Below the pieces are notes generated by a model. It saw only the letters and a list, made by a program, of their open reading frames with translations, made no database searches and was not told where the DNA came from. A stretch of 27,747 nt of DNA from a virus. Shown piece by piece: positions 15,162 to 22,027 of this stretch; the stretch's first letter is position 1; every line of letters starts with the position of its first letter. Location: the IMG/VR virus record IMGVR_UViG_3300014913_000058, positions 1 to 27,747 of that record. One strand, 5' to 3'. A program made the translations under genes and the position numbers.

Positions 15162-15595
15162 TCACACATCATACCAATAATATCTTCAACGGTCAGACGC
15201 TCAAAAAGAGATTTTTTAAATCTGCATTTCTCATCTTCATCAACCCGGCCGCATTTGACTAAGATCTTTTTAAATTCCTGAATAACATCAGGAACGTTAA
15301 CAGAACCAGCTCCAAATAAAATGAGCTTAACTGACTTCGCATCAAGACCTGCGTCTTCTGATGAGTCTTTTTCCATTTTTTTAAGCTGTTCTTCAGTCAA
15401 ATTTCCTTTGGCAAAGGAACTATATTTCTGACTCTCCATCATTGCCTGTGTCACATAAGATGATAGATGCGCAACTTCATCAAGGCAGTCATGAGAAGGT
15501 GGCTCAATAAAAATAGTGAGCGTTTTTTCATGTTCGCCTTTATGACTGAACTCTAATTCTTCTGATAAATTATACTGCATTTCATCTTTTACCAT
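15125..15595 (-). CDS. Tail assembly chaperone (Mu gp41 position)
   Basis: I place the start at the ATG at 15595 (residues MVKDEMQ), which has AGGAGGA six bases upstream; the open frame extends 15 codons further but that part is leader containing a repeat. The 156-residue protein is mostly alpha-helical with an acidic middle and ends in VEDIIGMMCEYIAVFIAPSLL. Located between tube and tape measure genes, it is the expected chaperone that coats the tape measure before tube assembly. Family similarity is weak, so the call rests on position, size and the -1 extension. Confidence 0.8.
   Translation of the reverse strand: MVKDEMQYNLSEELEFSHKGEHEKTLTIFIEPPSHDCLDEVAHLSSYVTQAMMESQKYSSFAKGNLTEEQLKKMEKDSSEDAGLDAKSVKLILFGAGSVNVPDVIQEFKKILVKCGRVDEDEKCRFKKSLFERLTVEDIIGMMCEYIAVFIAPSLL
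15146..15151 (-). promoter_or_regulatory. Candidate -1 frameshift slip site
   Basis: On the minus strand the chaperone frame reads GCG GTT TTT ATC. The Phe codon TTT (15148-15146) can re-pair perfectly one base back on TTT (15149-15147). The overlap with the -1 frame is open only from 15161 to the zero-frame stop at 15127, so slippage must occur in this 35-base window and this T-run is the best site in it. It is not a classical X XXY YYZ heptamer, because the preceding Val codon re-pairs poorly. Confidence 0.5.
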
Positions 15596-15618
15596 GGTGT
15601 TCCTCCTTTTTTTTTGTT

Positions 15619-15634
15619 CGTGCCGGTTCGTGCC
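15619..15634. repeat. 16-bp direct-repeat element, copy A (leader of chaperone gene)
   Basis: Two CGTGCC units separated by four bases (one helical turn between unit starts) read CGTGCCGGTTCGTGCC on the plus strand. The identical 16 bases occur at 5883-5898. Here the element is non-coding, about 25 bases before the chaperone start. Confidence 0.6.
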
Positions 15635-15656
15635 GGACATTATTATACATCATAAA

Positions 15657-15694
15657 GCATAGAGCTATAATCATATATAGTTATAGCTCTATGC
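15657..15694 (-). terminator. Perfect 14-bp hairpin between tube and chaperone genes
   Basis: GCATAGAGCTATAA (15657-15670) and its exact complement (15681-15694) flank a 10-base AT-rich loop. No T-tract follows on the minus strand, so it is better seen as an RNA-stabilising, processing or attenuating hairpin than a full terminator. It would reduce chaperone synthesis relative to the abundant tube protein. Confidence 0.5.
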
Positions 15695-15707
15695 TGTGAT
15701 ACTGCTA

Positions 15708-16088
15708 TTAAAGAACAGGCGGTCCCTCAAACTCAACTTCGACTTCTGCATCTGCACCTGTAGGCATTTCTGGTTCGCCGAGTACGGCCATCTTGCGGAA
15801 TGACTTTGTAAAGTCTCCCTGGGAAAGCCTGATAGTATTTTCATCACGGTTATCCATCCAGTCTATTACTGATGCATCCACATCTTTTGTCATGATGAAT
15901 GTTGCTTTAACCATTGATTTTTTAGTCTCGGCATCCTCAGTCATTACTGTTTCAATAGAATCACCGCCAGCACTTTGTGATCGAACATTCCTGTCGCCAC
16001 GTCCAGTTTTGTAGCTTAAACTGTTCGGCTTAATAGGAATCGTCACATCATTTATCTGGACAGTTGGATTCTCTAAAGTCTTAGCCAT
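15708..16088 (-). CDS. Tail tube protein (Mu gpM-like)
   Basis: At 126 residues it has the size and pattern of Mu gpM: an N-terminal beta segment with NDVTIPIKPNSLSYKTGRGDRNVRSQS, a middle MVKATFIMTKDVDASVIDWM and a C-terminal beta hairpin ending EVEVEFEGPPVL. Tube proteins stack as hexameric rings inside the sheath and guide the DNA. Strong Shine-Dalgarno AGGAGG lies eight bases upstream, as expected for a highly made virion protein, and the gene directly follows the sheath gene. Confidence 0.9.
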   Translation of the reverse strand: MAKTLENPTVQINDVTIPIKPNSLSYKTGRGDRNVRSQSAGGDSIETVMTEDAETKKSMVKATFIMTKDVDASVIDWMDNRDENTIRLSQGDFTKSFRKMAVLGEPEMPTGADAEVEVEFEGPPVL

Positions 16089-16143
16089 TCTAATACCTCC
16101 TCTATTTTATTTTTATACTGGCCTTATTTTTAATCCATATTAA

Positions 16144-17682
16144 TTATGAACTGAATTTAATCTGGATCGTTCCAAGCATTGCTCTGAACTGTGTTACCAG
16201 ATCAGGCGCGGCTGCTATCCTGGCAGTTCCTTCCCGTACTGATACAATTATGGAAAGATTATCATCAAAATCTTTCTTAGCCTGCGTTCCCTTCTGTACC
16301 AGTGCCTCCTCTGCCCATACATCATAGAGCTCAAGAATAAATGCTCTTATACTGCCCTCATTTGCCATATCACGGCGCGGAAGCAATGATCCATCAGTCA
16401 GGCGTGTCTGAGCATATTTAACGCGTCCATTCTCATACAGAGATTCACGCACAACAGATGCAGTATCAACCGTATTAAGATTTTTGTATGAATCATCCGG
16501 ATTTCCAGCTTCATCTGTCAGATATGTTGTGACAAATGTTCCCATAATACTTCCATTAAAGGCACGATTCGGACCGATAATAGAAACGCCATTGGTTTTA
16601 AAATCCTTCTGTTCAGTATTTGTCCAGAAATCCTGCTGTAGCGCAGGCTTTGTATTCGGCATTGCAGTATTAAAATACGGCAATGAAGAAAGTTCCACGC
16701 CTCCAAACTGATCATCCGGAGCAACGGTTGTAAGGTAATCGGCCAACTGAGCATCCTGCGTTCTCCGCAGCGCCCTTATAGCACCAAACTGCGCAATCAT
16801 TGTATCAGGCATTTCCGGTACAGCTGTTCCAACTCTTTTGTTTGCCACATTAAGAGTTTTATTACCTACGACCACAACGCTCTGGCTGTTCTGATTCGCG
16901 TACGCTTTAACTTCGGTAGACGTTCCTTTCTTGACCTGGAATACGACTCCGTCAAGAATCTGATTTTCTTCATTGAAACGACCATCAAGAAGAGTCTGAG
17001 CTTCTGTCAATGCATATGCTGCAGGCCACATGATTGTCTGGTACCGGATATCGCCTACGATATCGAGAACACCGGTTAATACAGGATCATTTGCGCCGCC
17101 TGACCATCCAGTGACTGCAACAGCAACTCCTGCCACCATTCCGGAGTGACGGATATCCCAGTCATTACAAAGTGTCCCACCGTTTGAAGCTGTAATGGTT
17201 ATGACACCGGCCGCATTTGCGGCAGTAAACGGAGCGTCAAGGTCTGCATCCATAAGAGCCACAAGAGCATCGCCGATTTCAGTTGCAGTGTCTTCATCAA
17301 GAATATCCACTTCATACTGATGATCATTTTCTGATCCAACGGAAAATACAAGAGATCCATCTTCCTCAGCAGGCCCGGTAATTGTAAAGACAGATGTTCC
17401 CTGAACTGCAGTGCCGTTATCATCAAGCGGAATAGCATCCAAACGACTGATTTCATTTTCACGCTTAAAGTTCCGGATCATACCGGCAAGATGAGAACGT
17501 CTGCCGAACAGTGTATTATTCTGTGATGTGTTATTGGTAATGTTGTCGTATAAATCACCGGCAGTTGCAGTGCCGGCTGCAAGCATCTGCGCTACGATCA
17601 ACGCGTTCTGGCCTAATACTCCTGCAAGCTGAGACGCAGGAATAATCTGTAAAGATATTTCCGGTTCTAAAATCCCTGGCAT
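16144..17682 (-). CDS. Contractile tail sheath protein (Mu gpL-like)
   Basis: The 512-residue protein follows the Mu gpL pattern: an early hydrophobic block with LAGVLGQNALIVAQMLAAGTA, then FGRRSHLAGMIRNFKREN, a beta-rich insertion domain (about 85-190), and a conserved C-terminal half including AYALTEAQTLLDGRFNEEN, VGTAVPEMPD and YLTDEAGNP. The end (LGTIQIKFSS) supplies the strand that weaves into neighbouring subunits. It proves that the virion has a contractile tail. Shine-Dalgarno AGGAGG is strong. Mu gpL is about the same length. Confidence 0.95.
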   Translation of the reverse strand: MPGILEPEISLQIIPASQLAGVLGQNALIVAQMLAAGTATAGDLYDNITNNTSQNNTLFGRRSHLAGMIRNFKRENEISRLDAIPLDDNGTAVQGTSVFTITGPAEEDGSLVFSVGSENDHQYEVDILDEDTATEIGDALVALMDADLDAPFTAANAAGVITITASNGGTLCNDWDIRHSGMVAGVAVAVTGWSGGANDPVLTGVLDIVGDIRYQTIMWPAAYALTEAQTLLDGRFNEENQILDGVVFQVKKGTSTEVKAYANQNSQSVVVVGNKTLNVANKRVGTAVPEMPDTMIAQFGAIRALRRTQDAQLADYLTTVAPDDQFGGVELSSLPYFNTAMPNTKPALQQDFWTNTEQKDFKTNGVSIIGPNRAFNGSIMGTFVTTYLTDEAGNPDDSYKNLNTVDTASVVRESLYENGRVKYAQTRLTDGSLLPRRDMANEGSIRAFILELYDVWAEEALVQKGTQAKKDFDDNLSIIVSVREGTARIAAAPDLVTQFRAMLGTIQIKFSS

Positions 17683-17720
17683 GTGTCTACCTCCTGATTA
17701 TTAAATTAATCTTTTTTTTC

Positions 17721-17939
17721 TTATGGTTTATCTTTTGGCGGATTCGGTTTTTTAGCTGTGACAAGCTCACAGCATTTATCCGTTTTTGCATCCTTCAAAT
17801 ATCTGCGAACATCTTTATCAACAGGAATGTCTTTATAAGTTTTGATGGTTATTTTTTGACCTGCTTTGCCGCCTAAAATGTCTGCATTCAGTTTTAATTT
17901 TTTTGATTTCAGCTGCTTATTATCATATCCATTTAACAT
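17721..17939 (-). CDS. DUF2635-like small tail-cluster protein (Mu gp38 position)
   Basis: The 72-residue basic protein has TIKTYKDIPVDKDVRRYLKDAKTDKCCELV, which resembles the core of DUF2635 (Pro then Trp/Tyr-x-Arg-Arg-x-Leu-x-Asp-Gly pattern), though the usual Trp is absent. Mu carries a DUF2635 protein (gp38) at exactly this place between gp37 and sheath. Shine-Dalgarno AAAGGAGG is strong. The N-terminal 25 residues are Lys-rich and the C-terminus Pro/Lys-rich. Function in tail assembly is unknown. Confidence 0.75.
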   Translation of the reverse strand: MLNGYDNKQLKSKKLKLNADILGGKAGQKITIKTYKDIPVDKDVRRYLKDAKTDKCCELVTAKKPNPPKDKP

Positions 17940-17949
17940 GACGCCTCCT

Positions 17950-19062
17950 TTATGGAGCTATAGGTTCTTCATCAAGGTCAACATTGACCTGCATATTCTC
18001 AACCGGATAAACACCTTCTTTCTCCGGATCAACTCTCTGTTCATATTCAATATCACGAAATGCGCTTGTATTTTGAGCATCAACTGCATCTTCATCAGTA
18101 AGATCCATGGGTACTTGAAATTCATATCCATAAAGTAATACTGCTTTGTCATAACCTACAAGACCATGGCCGAGAGGAATTGTTTTAAATTCAGGACCGG
18201 TTTCCAGGTTATTATCAAACTCAACTCCATATAAACATTTATAGATCGGCTTTACTAATTCATACCTGCAGATATCAATAGCTACCTCGCCTGTGATCTC
18301 GTCAGATGTTGGAACAAATACAAAGCATGTAAAACCATCAATCAAACGCAATCGTAAATCCTGCCCGTTTCCAATGGTCGCAACTGCATCGGATAATGCT
18401 TCACGCTGTTTTGATGTTTCAACGTCATGGCCTACAACAAATATCCAGTATTCGCCTGCAGCTTTTTTTGTGTATTCTTTCCGCGCCCGATCAAGAGTAG
18501 CAGCTTTTGCCACTCGAACATTTTTACTGACTTTTCCACCAGTATAAACACCGTCACTGATCGGATATTCAGACCTGGTAACCGTGAATGCGGTAGGAGA
18601 AGTAACAGTAATTTCATAAGAGCCATTCACTCCATCAACTCTATTATTCTCAAGCAACACTTCATTTCCGCTTAATGTCGGAAGGCTGTTTACTGATCTT
18701 ACTTTGAATGTTCTGCGATTAGGAACGGCCAGTAATTTAAAACTATCATTCCACGCGCCATCGGTAAAACCATCAAGGCTTACTTCATCATGTTCTTCCC
18801 ATTCATACGTCAAATCATGATCTTCTGATGTTCCAAAAGTGAACACCAGGCCATCTTTAGAAACAGAATCAATATGAGTGCGCGCGGTAACTCCTGCAAG
18901 ATTTATATCATCACCGGTCTCAAGCTCATGAGGATCATCTGTTGTAACAGTAACCACGCCACCAGACGCATTAATCAAGCTTACATTGATTGTATCACTG
19001 AATCTGTCAGTATATACCGGCAGTAAAAATCTAAGCTGATTTACAACATCTAATAGTTTCAT
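17950..19062 (-). CDS. Tail terminator (Mu gp37-like) with inserted FCCH-like domains
   Basis: The first 22 residues (DVVNQLRFLLPVYTDRF) and residues about 181-370 (ARKEYTKKAAGEYWIFVVG, then FTCFVFVPTSDEITGEVAIDICRYEL and LYGYEFQVPMDLTD) form a Mu gp37/DUF1834-type tail terminator, which caps the sheath-tube end and contacts the head connector. Between them, residues about 26-180 are two consecutive beta-rich FCCH-like units, which nearly double the length of the family. The start overlaps the upstream stop as ATGA. The order connector, closure, gp10-like, gp37-like, DUF2635, sheath is as in other Mu-tailed phages. Confidence 0.8.
   Translation of the reverse strand: MKLLDVVNQLRFLLPVYTDRFSDTINVSLINASGGVVTVTTDDPHELETGDDINLAGVTARTHIDSVSKDGLVFTFGTSEDHDLTYEWEEHDEVSLDGFTDGAWNDSFKLLAVPNRRTFKVRSVNSLPTLSGNEVLLENNRVDGVNGSYEITVTSPTAFTVTRSEYPISDGVYTGGKVSKNVRVAKAATLDRARKEYTKKAAGEYWIFVVGHDVETSKQREALSDAVATIGNGQDLRLRLIDGFTCFVFVPTSDEITGEVAIDICRYELVKPIYKCLYGVEFDNNLETGPEFKTIPLGHGLVGYDKAVLLYGYEFQVPMDLTDEDAVDAQNTSAFRDIEYEQRVDPEKEGVYPVENMQVNVDLDEEPIAP
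18523..18987 (-). repeat. FCCH-like domain copies 3 and 4 (in tail terminator)
   Basis: Residues about 26-100 (GGVVTVTTDDPHELETGDDINLAG) and about 101-180 (ending NGSYEITVTSPTAFTVT) show the same landmarks as the domains in the connector and baseplate J: Thr-rich strand, His-x-Leu-x-x-Gly-Asp/Met turn, NG-Ser/Thr-Tyr-Glu-Ile-Thr-Val strand and a Phe-Thr strand. They are more diverged than copies 1 and 2. Confidence 0.65.
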
Positions 19063-19505
19063 AATCCCTTACTTGCGCGTTTATGTATGTCTTTATGAGT
19101 CGTATCTTCCAGTATTGTTCTGTTCTGAGTGCCTCGTTCATCTGCTGTTCTCTTAACATGAGGCCTATTCATATAATGTTCTAAAAATTCTCCATAGAAC
19201 ATTTTTTCACCAAAAGTCATTTCAGACGATCCGCGTACGTTAAAATCAACACTCCTGAATAGGTTACCGCTTAAAATTGCTGGCGCCTCACCCGGGGCCG
19301 ATGCCTGATGTAATCTGCCTTTTATAAAGTAAATCCTGCCAGTCTTTTTTTCATCCCTGAATAAGCTTTGCAGGTGTCTTGTATTCTCGCGGCCAATTTC
19401 AAACAGAGAATTCCGGATACCCTTCTTAACACCATTAGTAGCGCCCAGATATACATTGCGCATTGTCTGCTTATCTTTTTTTGTATGTGGCGTTACGGTT
19501 ACCAT
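19059..19505 (-). CDS. HK97-gp10-like tail completion protein
   Basis: The 148-residue basic protein has a helical N-terminal half (GVKKGIRNSLFEIGRENTRHLQSLF) and then the family hallmark SAPGEAPAILSGNLFRSVDF, with a beta strand and YGEFLEHYMNRP, as in HK97 gp10-like proteins of the neck. Its start overlaps the head-closure stop (TAATG) and its stop overlaps the tail-terminator start (ATGA). It likely helps connect tail and head. The exact structural place in a Mu-type tail is inferred. Confidence 0.82.
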   Translation of the reverse strand: MVTVTPHTKKDKQTMRNVYLGATNGVKKGIRNSLFEIGRENTRHLQSLFRDEKKTGRIYFIKGRLHQASAPGEAPAILSGNLFRSVDFNVRGSSEMTFGEKMFYGEFLEHYMNRPHVKRTADERGTQNRTILEDTTHKDIHKRASKGL

Positions 19506-19894
19506 TACTGATTCGCCTCTTTATCTTCATCACCCCAAAGTTTAGAATATAATAAAAGCCATTCATCCCTTTCTTCAGGATTGATTATCCTTACAATTTC
19601 AAATGCATTCCCGCGAAACCTGACAACCTTTTCAGCCGTTATTCCTGGCCGATATCGTATGCTAAATAAATGAGTAGGCTGCTTCCCAAGATCTTTATCA
19701 TCAAAAATCTTTTTGCCTGCAGGAAGTGAAAAAACTCCGGCCCATACTGGTAAACCTTCATCATATTTCTCAGTAACCGACCCTGAGCCATGTTTTGGAG
19801 ATGTTAATACCCTGGTATGGATAACTATGCGCTTATCCATATCTCCACCAGTATACTGCTTTAACGGTCTATGTACTGTTTTTCGCTGTGGCAT
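19505..19894 (-). CDS. Head closure protein (SPP1 gp16-like)
   Basis: The sequence from residue 19 on (MDKRIVIHTRVLTSPK, then YDEGLPVWAGVFSLPAGKK and the strands HLFSIRYRPGI, VRFRGNAFEIVRIINPEERDEWLLLYSKL) follows the small beta-barrel head-tail stopper family, in which the barrel closes the connector channel. The first ATG (19894) lies just after the upstream stop with no Shine-Dalgarno; the internal ATG at 19840 has GGTGGAG close by and fits the usual family start better. I report the longer frame but consider 19505-19840 possible. Confidence 0.85.
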   Translation of the reverse strand: MPQRKTVHRPLKQYTGGDMDKRIVIHTRVLTSPKHGSGSVTEKYDEGLPVWAGVFSLPAGKKIFDDKDLGKQPTHLFSIRYRPGITAEKVVRFRGNAFEIVRIINPEERDEWLLLYSKLWGDEDKEANQ

Positions 19895-19896
19895 AA

Positions 19897-20715
19897 TTAA
19901 AAAGTATTTATTACCTCAAATGGGTTATATAAAGCCCGTACAGCGTCAGGCATTCCTTTTTTATTCTGTGGCTCAGCATCGCCTCTATTTGCATAATGAA
20001 AAAATACATGCTCTTTTATGGCGGTCTTTATTCCTTCCGGTACCGCTGGAGCTCCTCCAAAATTTACTGTTAAAACACCGGTTGCAGGTGTCGCCGGCGT
20101 TCCAACTATTTCATATGTAAACTCAGTATCACTTGTAACTGTAATCTCATATGTGCCGTTATAGTCAGCCTGATCCGCGCCTGCAATTACAACATTCATA
20201 CCCGATACAAGACCATGCTTTCCGTCAGTCGTTGCAGTTACGGTTGTTCCAGACCTTGTTAAACTTGATACTCCAAGTGTTTTTCTATATCCTGCATCAA
20301 ATGTAATCTTGATCGGATATGGTATATTATCCGCGTCAGTCATTTCGCTTGTATCAGAAAAAATAACCCGCGAAAATTCACTATTCATTTTAATTGCAAA
20401 CTCAGTTACCGGCTCAAACGATTCGGCAATAGATATCTCAATTGACGCAATAGAAATCAGTGGTGAACGCCGGATCTGAATAAAAGGATATCTTTCTTCA
20501 TCGCTACATTGCAGTCCTGAAAAATATCCTTCGAATGTCCTCTGCACGAATGTCCGGTCTGTATAATCTTCACCTTCTTTCGTCATGCCTGAAATCAGGG
20601 CAGACAATAATGCATCATCTACCGCGATTTCATCCTGCTTTATCCATTCTTTAATTTCCGCCAGTGTTACCGGATCCTCACTGGCGGAAATTATAGCTCT
20701 GTAATAATCATCCAT
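19897..20715 (-). CDS. Head-tail connector (gp6/gp15-type) with inserted FCCH-like domain
   Basis: Residues 1-145 show the head-tail connector pattern (VTLAEIKEWIKQD, then DDALLSALISGMTKEGEDYTDR, and the beta part PLISIASIEI ... PIKITFDAGY). The family normally continues directly to a helix of the form PEGIKTAIKEHVFFHYANRGD, which here appears at 226-246. Residues about 147-219 in between are an FCCH-like beta domain, a clean insertion. Twelve subunits probably sit under the portal. The start overlaps the upstream stop (TAATG). Confidence 0.85.
   Translation of the reverse strand: MDDYYRAIISASEDPVTLAEIKEWIKQDEIAVDDALLSALISGMTKEGEDYTDRTFVQRTFEGYFSGLQCSDEERYPFIQIRRSPLISIASIEISIAESFEPVTEFAIKMNSEFSRVIFSDTSEMTDADNIPYPIKITFDAGYRKTLGVSSLTRSGTTVTATTDGKHGLVSGMNVVIAGADQADYNGTYEITVTSDTEFTYEIVGTPATPATGVLTVNFGGAPAVPEGIKTAIKEHVFFHYANRGDAEPQNKKGMPDAVRALYNPFEVINTF
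20059..20277 (-). repeat. FCCH-like domain copy 1 (in head-tail connector)
   Basis: Residues about 147-219: VSSLTRSG, HGLVSGMNVVIAGAD, ADYNGTYEITVTSDTEFTYE and GTPATPATG. This pattern is known in many phage proteins and I recall database labels of E1 FCCH-like for it; that name is structural similarity only and implies no ubiquitin chemistry. Confidence 0.85.
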
Positions 20716-21398
20716 TATTTACCGTTATTTGCTGACTGTTCTGACTGCGCTTTGGCTTCCTGAATAATCTTTTCAGTCATTGTTGTGCTGTCAAATTTCT
20801 TATCCAGCTCAAATTTAAGATTATTTTTTGCATACGCGATCAGAGCCTTTTTTGCCGCCTTTTCATTCTTGGCAGTCTTTACAATGTTTGCACACTGATC
20901 AGCTACTGAAACATCAACTTCTTCAGGTTTTCCCTTATCAGTATCCTTTTTTTCATCCGGATCAGGTGTATTATCACCGGCGCCTACTTCTACATTATCA
21001 TCCATTACTTCATCAAGGGACTTGCCGGCAATATCAGCAAATTTCTGTTTATCAGCTTCGAACTGTTCACGATCGGCTTTCAGCTGCTCCTGATCGGTTT
21101 TCAACTGATCCTGATCAACTTCAAGTTGCATTTGTGCCTCATTAAGTACTGCTTCACGATCCGCAATAATGGCCAGTCTTTCGGCAACATCACCGGTCTC
21201 TTCGCGTGCTTCTGCATCCTTTGCATCAACCATCTTAAATGAACCAGCTGCTACCATGTCATGAGCGAATTTAATAGGAAAATGATCTATTGTGCCTTTT
21301 TCAATTTTAACAATAGGCCCGACTGCTGGATCAAGTGCGTAATTGTCTGTTTTCAAACATTCTATTTTTAAGGTTTTCACCTTTCCGTTTTTTGCCAT
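20715..21398 (-). CDS. Coiled-coil protein of the head-tail region (227 aa)
   Basis: The start is the ATG at 21398, with AGGAGGA eight bases upstream. Residues 1-55 look like a small globular domain (KTLKIECLKTDNYALD, then IEKGTIDHFPIKFAHDMVAAGSF). Residues about 65-130 are a heptad coiled coil built partly from four 7-residue repeats, and the rest is acidic linker (about 131-160) plus a helical C-terminal domain with Lys-rich ends. The family is not recognised. Position between a capsid-associated gene and the connector suggests a virion or assembly-scaffold role, but this is inference. A strong hairpin precedes it. Confidence 0.7.
   Translation of the reverse strand: MAKNGKVKTLKIECLKTDNYALDPAVGPIVKIEKGTIDHFPIKFAHDMVAAGSFKMVDAKDAEAREETGDVAERLAIIADREAVLNEAQMQLEVDQDQLKTDQEQLKADREQFEADKQKFADIAGKSLDEVMDDNVEVGAGDNTPDPDEKKDTDKGKPEEVDVSVADQCANIVKTAKNEKAAKKALIAYAKNNLKFELDKKFDSTTMTEKIIQEAKAQSEQSANNGK
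21045..21128 (-). repeat. Four 21-bp tandem repeats encoding heptads
   Basis: Units at 21045-21065, 21066-21086, 21087-21107 and 21108-21128 encode, in protein order, QLEVDQD, QLKTDQE, QLKADRE and QFEADKQ. The unit is one exact heptad, so the DNA can gain or lose copies without breaking frame or the coiled-coil register. Confidence 0.85.
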
Positions 21399-21437
21399 TA
21401 TAGTTTCCTCCTTCTGTTTTTTTTTAAAGAAATGCTC

Positions 21438-21465
21438 CGGCAGGCACACCATGTGAAACCTGCCG
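21438..21465 (-). promoter_or_regulatory. Strong hairpin in the leader of the coiled-coil gene
   Basis: CGGCAGG pairs with CCTGCCG (7 bp) and, after a 3-base bulge, an inner CACA/TGTG adds 4 bp. It lies about 40 bases before the start at 21398 and is followed by an A-run and the Shine-Dalgarno. No T-tract follows on the minus strand. It may stabilise or process mRNA. Confidence 0.45.
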
Positions 21466-21504
21466 AAGACATTTTGGCGGTATGGCTACCACCTGACACG
21501 ACTA

Positions 21505-21930
21505 TTAGGGTGTCGGTGCTGCTGAATCAGGAACAGGCATATGATTCGGATGACCAAGTACTGCAATAGCAGATAAGAATCCACCATCTGTTACGCCAGT
21601 GGAAACAATCTTCAGACGCGTATGCGGCTTTTTACCTACTGAGCCGATCCGTTTTACAGTATTATCATCGTCCGCACCAAAAGCTGCAGCTCCAAGAACT
21701 TCATCTGCAGGTACGTCAACGGTAGGATCAGCAACATCACCTTCAACTATCCCTACCGTATGGACGCCGTCAGTAATCGTATCGGAAATAATAAAAAATT
21801 CGAGAGATCCAACCCCCTGCTCAAAACTCGGCAGGTCAAGGTCTTCTCCGTAAATAGTACCATTTTCTGAGATCTCTATTCTTTCAAGAGCCACAACCTC
21901 TTTTACATTATGATGCATATCTTTATGCAT
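21505..21930 (-). CDS. Capsid-associated small protein, decoration-type candidate
   Basis: The 141-residue protein follows the major capsid gene. It is beta-rich and acidic with GVGSLEFFIISDTITDGVHTVGIVEGD, then VPADEVLGA, NTVKRIGSVGKKPHTRLKIVSTGV and AVLGHP. I recall this pattern as a conserved protein placed after capsid genes in many phages, generally unnamed. A decoration or capsid-stabilising role is inferred from position and composition. The Shine-Dalgarno AGGAGG is strong, as for an abundant protein. His residues crowd the N-terminus (MHKDMHH). Confidence 0.72.
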   Translation of the reverse strand: MHKDMHHNVKEVVALERIEISENGTIYGEDLDLPSFEQGVGSLEFFIISDTITDGVHTVGIVEGDVADPTVDVPADEVLGAAAFGADDDNTVKRIGSVGKKPHTRLKIVSTGVTDGGFLSAIAVLGHPNHMPVPDSAAPTP

Positions 21931-21949
21931 TTTAAACCTCCTTGATTAT

Positions 21950-21969
21950 GCGCCGCTTTTACACGGCGC
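21950..21969 (-). promoter_or_regulatory. GC-rich hairpin between capsid and capsid-associated gene
   Basis: GCGCCG (21950-21955) pairs with CGGCGC (21964-21969) around an 8-base loop, about 20 bases before the next start and next to its Shine-Dalgarno. There is no T-tract. It may mark an mRNA end protecting the capsid transcript. Confidence 0.4.
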
Positions 21970-22027
21970 GTTATCGAATTTTCAAGTCTTATCCTACAAA
22001 CTACAAACTGCTGGCCGTAAATAAATT

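Noticed and set aside
15596-15640. Longer start for the chaperone gene (MSGTNRHEQKKRRNTM...)
   Set aside because: The extra codons are made of the 16-bp repeat and the A-rich Shine-Dalgarno region; the ATG at 15595 has an ideal AGGAGGA.
20059-20277. A ubiquitin-system gene suggested by the FCCH-like domain
   Set aside because: Only a small beta domain is shared; there is no adenylation domain or catalytic Cys region, and the host protein is a head-tail connector.
21045-21128. Possible CRISPR-like array from regular repeats
   Set aside because: Units are contiguous without spacers and encode heptads in a coding frame, so this is a coding repeat.
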